From Alistipes sp. CAG:514 (GTDB lineage: Bacteria; Bacteroidota; Bacteroidia; Bacteroidales; UBA932), in the NCBI GenBank assembly GCA_000431015.1, contig HF986002.1, positions 1 to 9,041 on the forward strand: a stretch of DNA of 9,041 bases, written 5' to 3'. The notes beneath the pieces were generated by a model, which saw only the letters and a list, made by a program, of their open reading frames with translations, was not told where the DNA came from and did no database searches. The position numbers and the translations under genes are program-made. The first letter of the stretch is position 1. Each line of letters starts with the position of its first letter. Below are positions 7,801-9,041 of this stretch, one piece after another.

Positions 7801-8261
7801 ACGACGAGTTCGGCAACGAGAGCGTGACCGAGCTGCTGAAACTGCTGGAGGACCGCAAGGGCAGGTTCGTGTGCATCGCCGCCGGCTACACGAGGGAGAT
7901 GGGCCGGTTCCTGGATTCCAATTCCGGCCTCAAGTCCCGCTTCACCAAGACCATCACATTCGAGGACTACAATCCCGAGGAACTGATGGACATATTCCGT
8001 CTTTATTGCCGCAAGGAAGGATATTCCATTGACACTGAGGCCGAAGGGATCCTTGAGGAAGACTTTCGTGAAATGTACGGCAACAGGGCGTTCGATTTCG
8101 GCAACGGTCGCGACGTGAGAAACCTGTTCGGCAAGGTCAAGTCAGCGGTGGCCGGCCGGGCATATTCAAGAATGAAGGAGCTCATCGCTGAGGGCGCTGA
8201 CCGTCAGGCCGCCTACGAGGGTTCCATGCCAAAGACGATAACAAAGGAGGATCTGCTATGA
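4836..8261 (+). CDS. Zinc-ribbon AAA+ ATPase with four CbbX/CfxQ-like modules (first degenerate)
   Basis: A 1,141-residue cytosolic AAA+ protein. Residues 4-21 form a zinc ribbon (C4/C7 and C18/C21), followed by a flexible linker to about 60. Module 1 (about 66-296) keeps a P-loop GETGTGKT (105-112) but has no Walker B acidic pair. Modules 2, 3 and 4 begin near 316, 589 and 870. Each has Walker A GNPGTGKT (358-365, 633-640, 916-923), Walker B ending FIDEAY (D421/E422, D696/E697, D979/E980), an SRF arginine-finger motif (R477, R757, R1035) and a sensor-2 helix of the FGNAREVRN type (530-538, 811-819, 1088-1096). These are hallmarks of the CbbX/CfxQ family, which includes the Rubisco activase CbbX, the SpoVK proteins and the C-terminal half of EccA of type VII secretion. 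Such ATPases remodel partner proteins by threading or pulling them. The start at 4836 is chosen because the zinc ribbon begins at residue 4; it overlaps the kinase gene by 41 nt. The 3' end overlaps the FHA gene by 4 nt (ATGA). The partner protein is unknown. Rubisco is unlikely, as nothing here suggests carbon fixation. Confidence 0.93.
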   Translation: MKTCQKCGKTNRNEASYCKWCGERLTAAADASAVGKPVAGGSRGTADPEAGKAGSMAVGMPHGMIAKECVREPLENFTKRCEQTAEFRKRTGSDARPGLDCIITGETGTGKTYLAGRLTQILYDNRISESRKPKTVDAADWDEFNSSLDENLAAVKTGVLVVTNCQNLVDTQGGPSELDKLFARMKVNVNMPVVILCGLEDGFGTYISAESNALSLFEFRFQISSFKDSDLKALCVSLIRDRFRTAASPEAEKRLGLVFKKMFRDGRTKENGILAGKVAEESAFNMFSRGGSQIEEADIPGEPFEELTEEQIMDKINAFTGLTEVKQEIRSIIDNIKRQKRDNPGKPVQLKSHFVFTGNPGTGKTTIARLFADILGSLQVLPSGHLVEVTRKDLVSQYVGDTALKTEQVINKAMGGILFIDEAYTLKQGDNDKVGQEAIDTLLPYLENRAGDFVCIIAGYTKEMTMFLRSNSGLDSRFKKKIEFKDYNGMELTEIFLNMVKKKGLSLTDEASGKVGKYFERMYLSRTDTFGNAREVRNTFDRCFERLCTRTAGLSDDEYASSGKVLTWEDIAGPDGTKEISVESVMKELDSFVGMESVKKALRDLAEEMHFQQRRMEFGGKASIRPVNIILTGNPGTGKTSVARVLGKLFKAMGICSTDRVIEKSRKDIVSTYANESDKNMDKAVNEAMGGVLFIDEAYALAPFDDTGHCSDSEGIKALERLMVRMENDRGKFVVVCAGYKDKMRNLMKANEGFASRFTHRINIDDYTPEELTEIFRRMAEGQGYSFAGGTLDKALKAFRKLSAEKSGKDFGNAREARNMLDSVLGNIGTRVNALPDSQVGKETFFTILPEDIPFEEPKVASEEECLAELDSLIGLESVKNEIRSMLNEMRQKKMDSELSGRDFTAIVPDHYLFLGNPGTGKTTVARLMGRILYSLGVIARPDVIEVSRADMVAPYQGQTAPKTRETIDRAMGGILFIDEAYSLIQGDNDEFGNESVTELLKLLEDRKGRFVCIAAGYTREMGRFLDSNSGLKSRFTKTITFEDYNPEELMDIFRLYCRKEGYSIDTEAEGILEEDFREMYGNRAFDFGNGRDVRNLFGKVKSAVAGRAYSRMKELIAEGADRQAAYEGSMPKTITKEDLL
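5031..5723 (+). other. Degenerate AAA module 1 of the AAA+ protein
   Basis: This encodes residues about 66-296. The P-loop GETGTGKT (nt 5148-5171) is intact. The strand where Walker B should be (residues 157-170, nt 5304-5345) reads VLVVTNCQN, with Thr/Asn where the other modules have Asp-Glu. In a by-eye alignment on the SN...F and FKD landmarks, Glu218 occupies the arginine-finger position. The module therefore probably binds nucleotide but does not hydrolyse it in the usual way. Module limits are approximate. Confidence 0.6.
5781..6470 (+). repeat. CbbX-like AAA+ module 2
   Basis: First of three complete internal repeats, residues about 316-545. It carries Walker A at 358-365, a CbbX-type pore loop YVGDTALKT (398-406), Walker B D421/E422, arginine finger R477 and sensor-2 residues R534/R537. 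It shares the QGDND insertion after Walker B with module 4, so these two look like the closest relatives. Confidence 0.8.
6600..7313 (+). repeat. CbbX-like AAA+ module 3 with altered pore loop
   Basis: Second complete repeat, residues about 589-826. Walker A (633-640), Walker B D696/E697, arginine finger R757 and sensor-2 R815/R818 are intact, so ATP hydrolysis is expected. The pore-loop segment reads YANESDKNMD (673-682) instead of the YxGxTAxKT pattern of modules 2 and 4. The stretch after Walker B is also different, with a longer acidic and Cys/His-containing loop at 702-713. Confidence 0.8.
7443..8144 (+). repeat. CbbX-like AAA+ module 4
   Basis: Third complete repeat, residues about 870-1103. 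It has Walker A at 916-923, pore loop YQGQTAPKT (956-964, very close to the CbbX consensus), Walker B D979/E980, QGDND at 986-990, arginine finger R1035 and sensor-2 R1092/R1095. The sensor helix reads FGNGRDVRN rather than FGNAREVRN. Confidence 0.8.
8243..8250 (+). promoter_or_regulatory. Strong ribosome binding site of the FHA gene
   Basis: AAAGGAGG ends 7 nt before the ATG at 8258 and lies inside the last codons of the AAA+ gene. It is the only textbook Shine-Dalgarno sequence among the visible starts in this window and it fixes the FHA start. It may give this small protein a higher translation rate than its neighbours. Confidence 0.75.
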
Positions 8262-8809
8262 AATGTCCGTTCTGTCAAGGTGTTATAGACGAAGACAGCC
8301 GCTATTGCGATTTGTGCGGGAAGCATCTGATGTTCTGCCCTGAGTGTAGGCAGCCCCGAAAGGGCGTGTCGTGTCCCCGTTGTGGCGAGGATCTGGTCAG
8401 CGCCGAGGAGTTTTTCGCTGCGGAATCAGCCGTACATCCTGGGTCATCCGACTCTCCGAAGCCGAAGGATCCGGATGTACGGTCAAACACTCCTAAGCCT
8501 CTGGAGAAGATTGATTTGAACCAGATTTTTGATGCGTTGCTGACCTTAAGAGGGGAAGGGATGACACTTTACCTCAAGGAAGGGGAGTTCGGCAGGAGCG
8601 GGGGAATATTCCCGGAGCTAGGGAGTTGTAAATATGTCTCCGGTCGTCACGGGAAGCTGGCTTTAGAGGACGGCGAGTGGAAGATCTGTGATCTGGGTTC
8701 GACCAACGGCACGGCCATAGACGGGGTGAGATTGGAGAAAGACAAATGGTACACCCTGCGTAAGGGCCAGCAGCTTAAGATAGCCACATTGAAATTTACG
8801 GTTGAATAG
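8258..8809 (+). CDS. Double zinc-ribbon FHA-domain protein
   Basis: A 183-residue cytosolic protein expected to bind phosphothreonine peptides. Two zinc ribbons occupy residues 3-42 (C3/C6 with C17/C20, then C27/C30 with C39/C42). A Pro/Ser/Asp-rich linker (about 60-82) follows, then a short helix (83-97) and an FHA domain (about 100-183). The FHA signature residues are visible: GRS at 112-114, SGRH at 128-131 (a match to the SxxH motif), and STNGT at 148-152 with Asn150. Arg113, Ser128 and Asn150 are the usual phosphothreonine-binding positions, so the reader function looks intact. The start overlaps the AAA+ stop as ATGA and is preceded by a strong ribosome binding site. With a kinase two genes upstream and a PP2C directly downstream, the natural reading is that it recognises a phosphorylated component of this cassette and brings it to, or away from, the AAA+ machine. 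The ligand is not known. Confidence 0.92.
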   Translation: MKCPFCQGVIDEDSRYCDLCGKHLMFCPECRQPRKGVSCPRCGEDLVSAEEFFAAESAVHPGSSDSPKPKDPDVRSNTPKPLEKIDLNQIFDALLTLRGEGMTLYLKEGEFGRSGGIFPELGSCKYVSGRHGKLALEDGEWKICDLGSTNGTAIDGVRLEKDKWYTLRKGQQLKIATLKFTVE

Positions 8810-8812
8810 CCT

Positions 8813-9041
8813 ATGAGACTGAAGATCAGCTGCGTTTCGGATGTCGGACGAGTCCGTGACAACAATGAGGACATGGCTTGCGCCGGGATGTACCTCATAA
8901 GGGATGGTTCCTTGAACATTGAAAAGGAAGTCATTGGTAATGAGAGTTTCTGCCTGCTCGTCTCGGACGGGATGGGCGGCCATGAGAACGGTGAGTATGC
9001 CAGCCAGTTCACGCTGGAGACCCTGCGCGCATTCCTGCTTG
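8813..9041 (+). CDS. PP2C-type (Stp1-like) Ser/Thr protein phosphatase, 3'-truncated
   Basis: The first 76 residues of a PPM/PP2C metal-dependent phosphatase, which would remove phosphate from Ser/Thr of proteins phosphorylated by the upstream kinase. The bacterial Stp1-type landmarks are clear: SDVGRVRDNNED at residues 9-20 (Asp16, Asn17, Glu19 and Asp20 of the metal-site loop) and VSDGMGGHENGEYAS beginning at 50, with the metal ligand Asp52 followed by Gly53. About 31 residues separate NNED from DGMGG, a little longer than in compact Stp1 proteins. The ATG at 8813 lies 3 nt after the FHA stop with no obvious ribosome site, so translational coupling is likely. The frame is open to the window edge, and the later Asp ligands lie beyond it. 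Confidence 0.9.
   Translation, partial: MRLKISCVSDVGRVRDNNEDMACAGMYLIRDGSLNIEKEVIGNESFCLLVSDGMGGHENGEYASQFTLETLRAFLL

Noticed and set aside
4836..8261. Annotation of the AAA+ protein as a Rubisco activase (CbbX) or as EccA of type VII secretion.
   Set aside because: The modules are of that family, but the four-module layout, the zinc ribbon and the signalling neighbours do not match either, and no Rubisco or ESX gene is visible.
8602..8613. A 12-nt palindrome GGGAATATTCCC inside the FHA gene.
   Set aside because: It is short, within coding sequence, and expected by chance at this length.
837..9041. Assignment of the cassette to a type VI secretion or phage-defence system.
   Set aside because: Kinase, FHA and PP2C sets occur in type VI loci and some kinases act in defence, but no core secretion or defence gene is present in the window.

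Overview
The window is 9,041 bases of tightly packed coding sequence, all on the plus strand. Six genes are visible, and the first and last are cut by the window edges. The spacing between genes is 3 nt, 35 nt, a 41-nt overlap, a 4-nt overlap and 3 nt, so the genes look like a single transcription unit that extends past both ends. I saw no tRNA, rRNA, CRISPR array, insertion sequence, convincing terminator or intergenic promoter, and no stretch over 300 bases lacks a gene.

The source is a bacterium, most likely a member of the Bacteroidota from a gut or similar community. This is an inference. It rests on the style of the first gene (an exported endonuclease/exonuclease/phosphatase protein of a kind common in Bacteroidales), on mostly weak Shine-Dalgarno signals, and on frequent AGG/AGA arginine codons in moderately GC-rich DNA. 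Species cannot be named from this window.

Layout: (1) 1-833, the 3' part of an exported EEP-superfamily hydrolase. (2) 837-1706, a protein with three tandem zinc ribbons, a charged helical middle and a Cys/Trp/His-rich C-terminal knuckle. (3) 1742-4876, a 1,044-residue Ser/Thr protein kinase with a Thr-rich N-tail, an intact catalytic domain, a long uncharacterised middle and a multi-pass membrane region near the C-terminus. (4) 4836-8261, a 1,141-residue protein with an N-terminal zinc ribbon, one degenerate AAA-like module and three complete CbbX/CfxQ-type AAA+ modules. (5) 8258-8809, two zinc ribbons joined to an FHA (phosphothreonine-reading) domain. (6) 8813 to the end, the N-terminus of a PP2C/Stp1-type protein phosphatase.

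Taken together, genes 2-6 form a phospho-signalling cassette: a kinase as writer, a PP2C as eraser, an FHA protein as reader, and a multi-module AAA+ machine as the probable effector or remodeller. Zinc ribbons recur in three of the proteins and may act as assembly modules. Each domain family is well known. The particular combination, the fusion of one degenerate and three intact CbbX-like modules behind a zinc ribbon, and the kinase architecture are the parts that may be undescribed. What the system acts on is not shown by the sequence.
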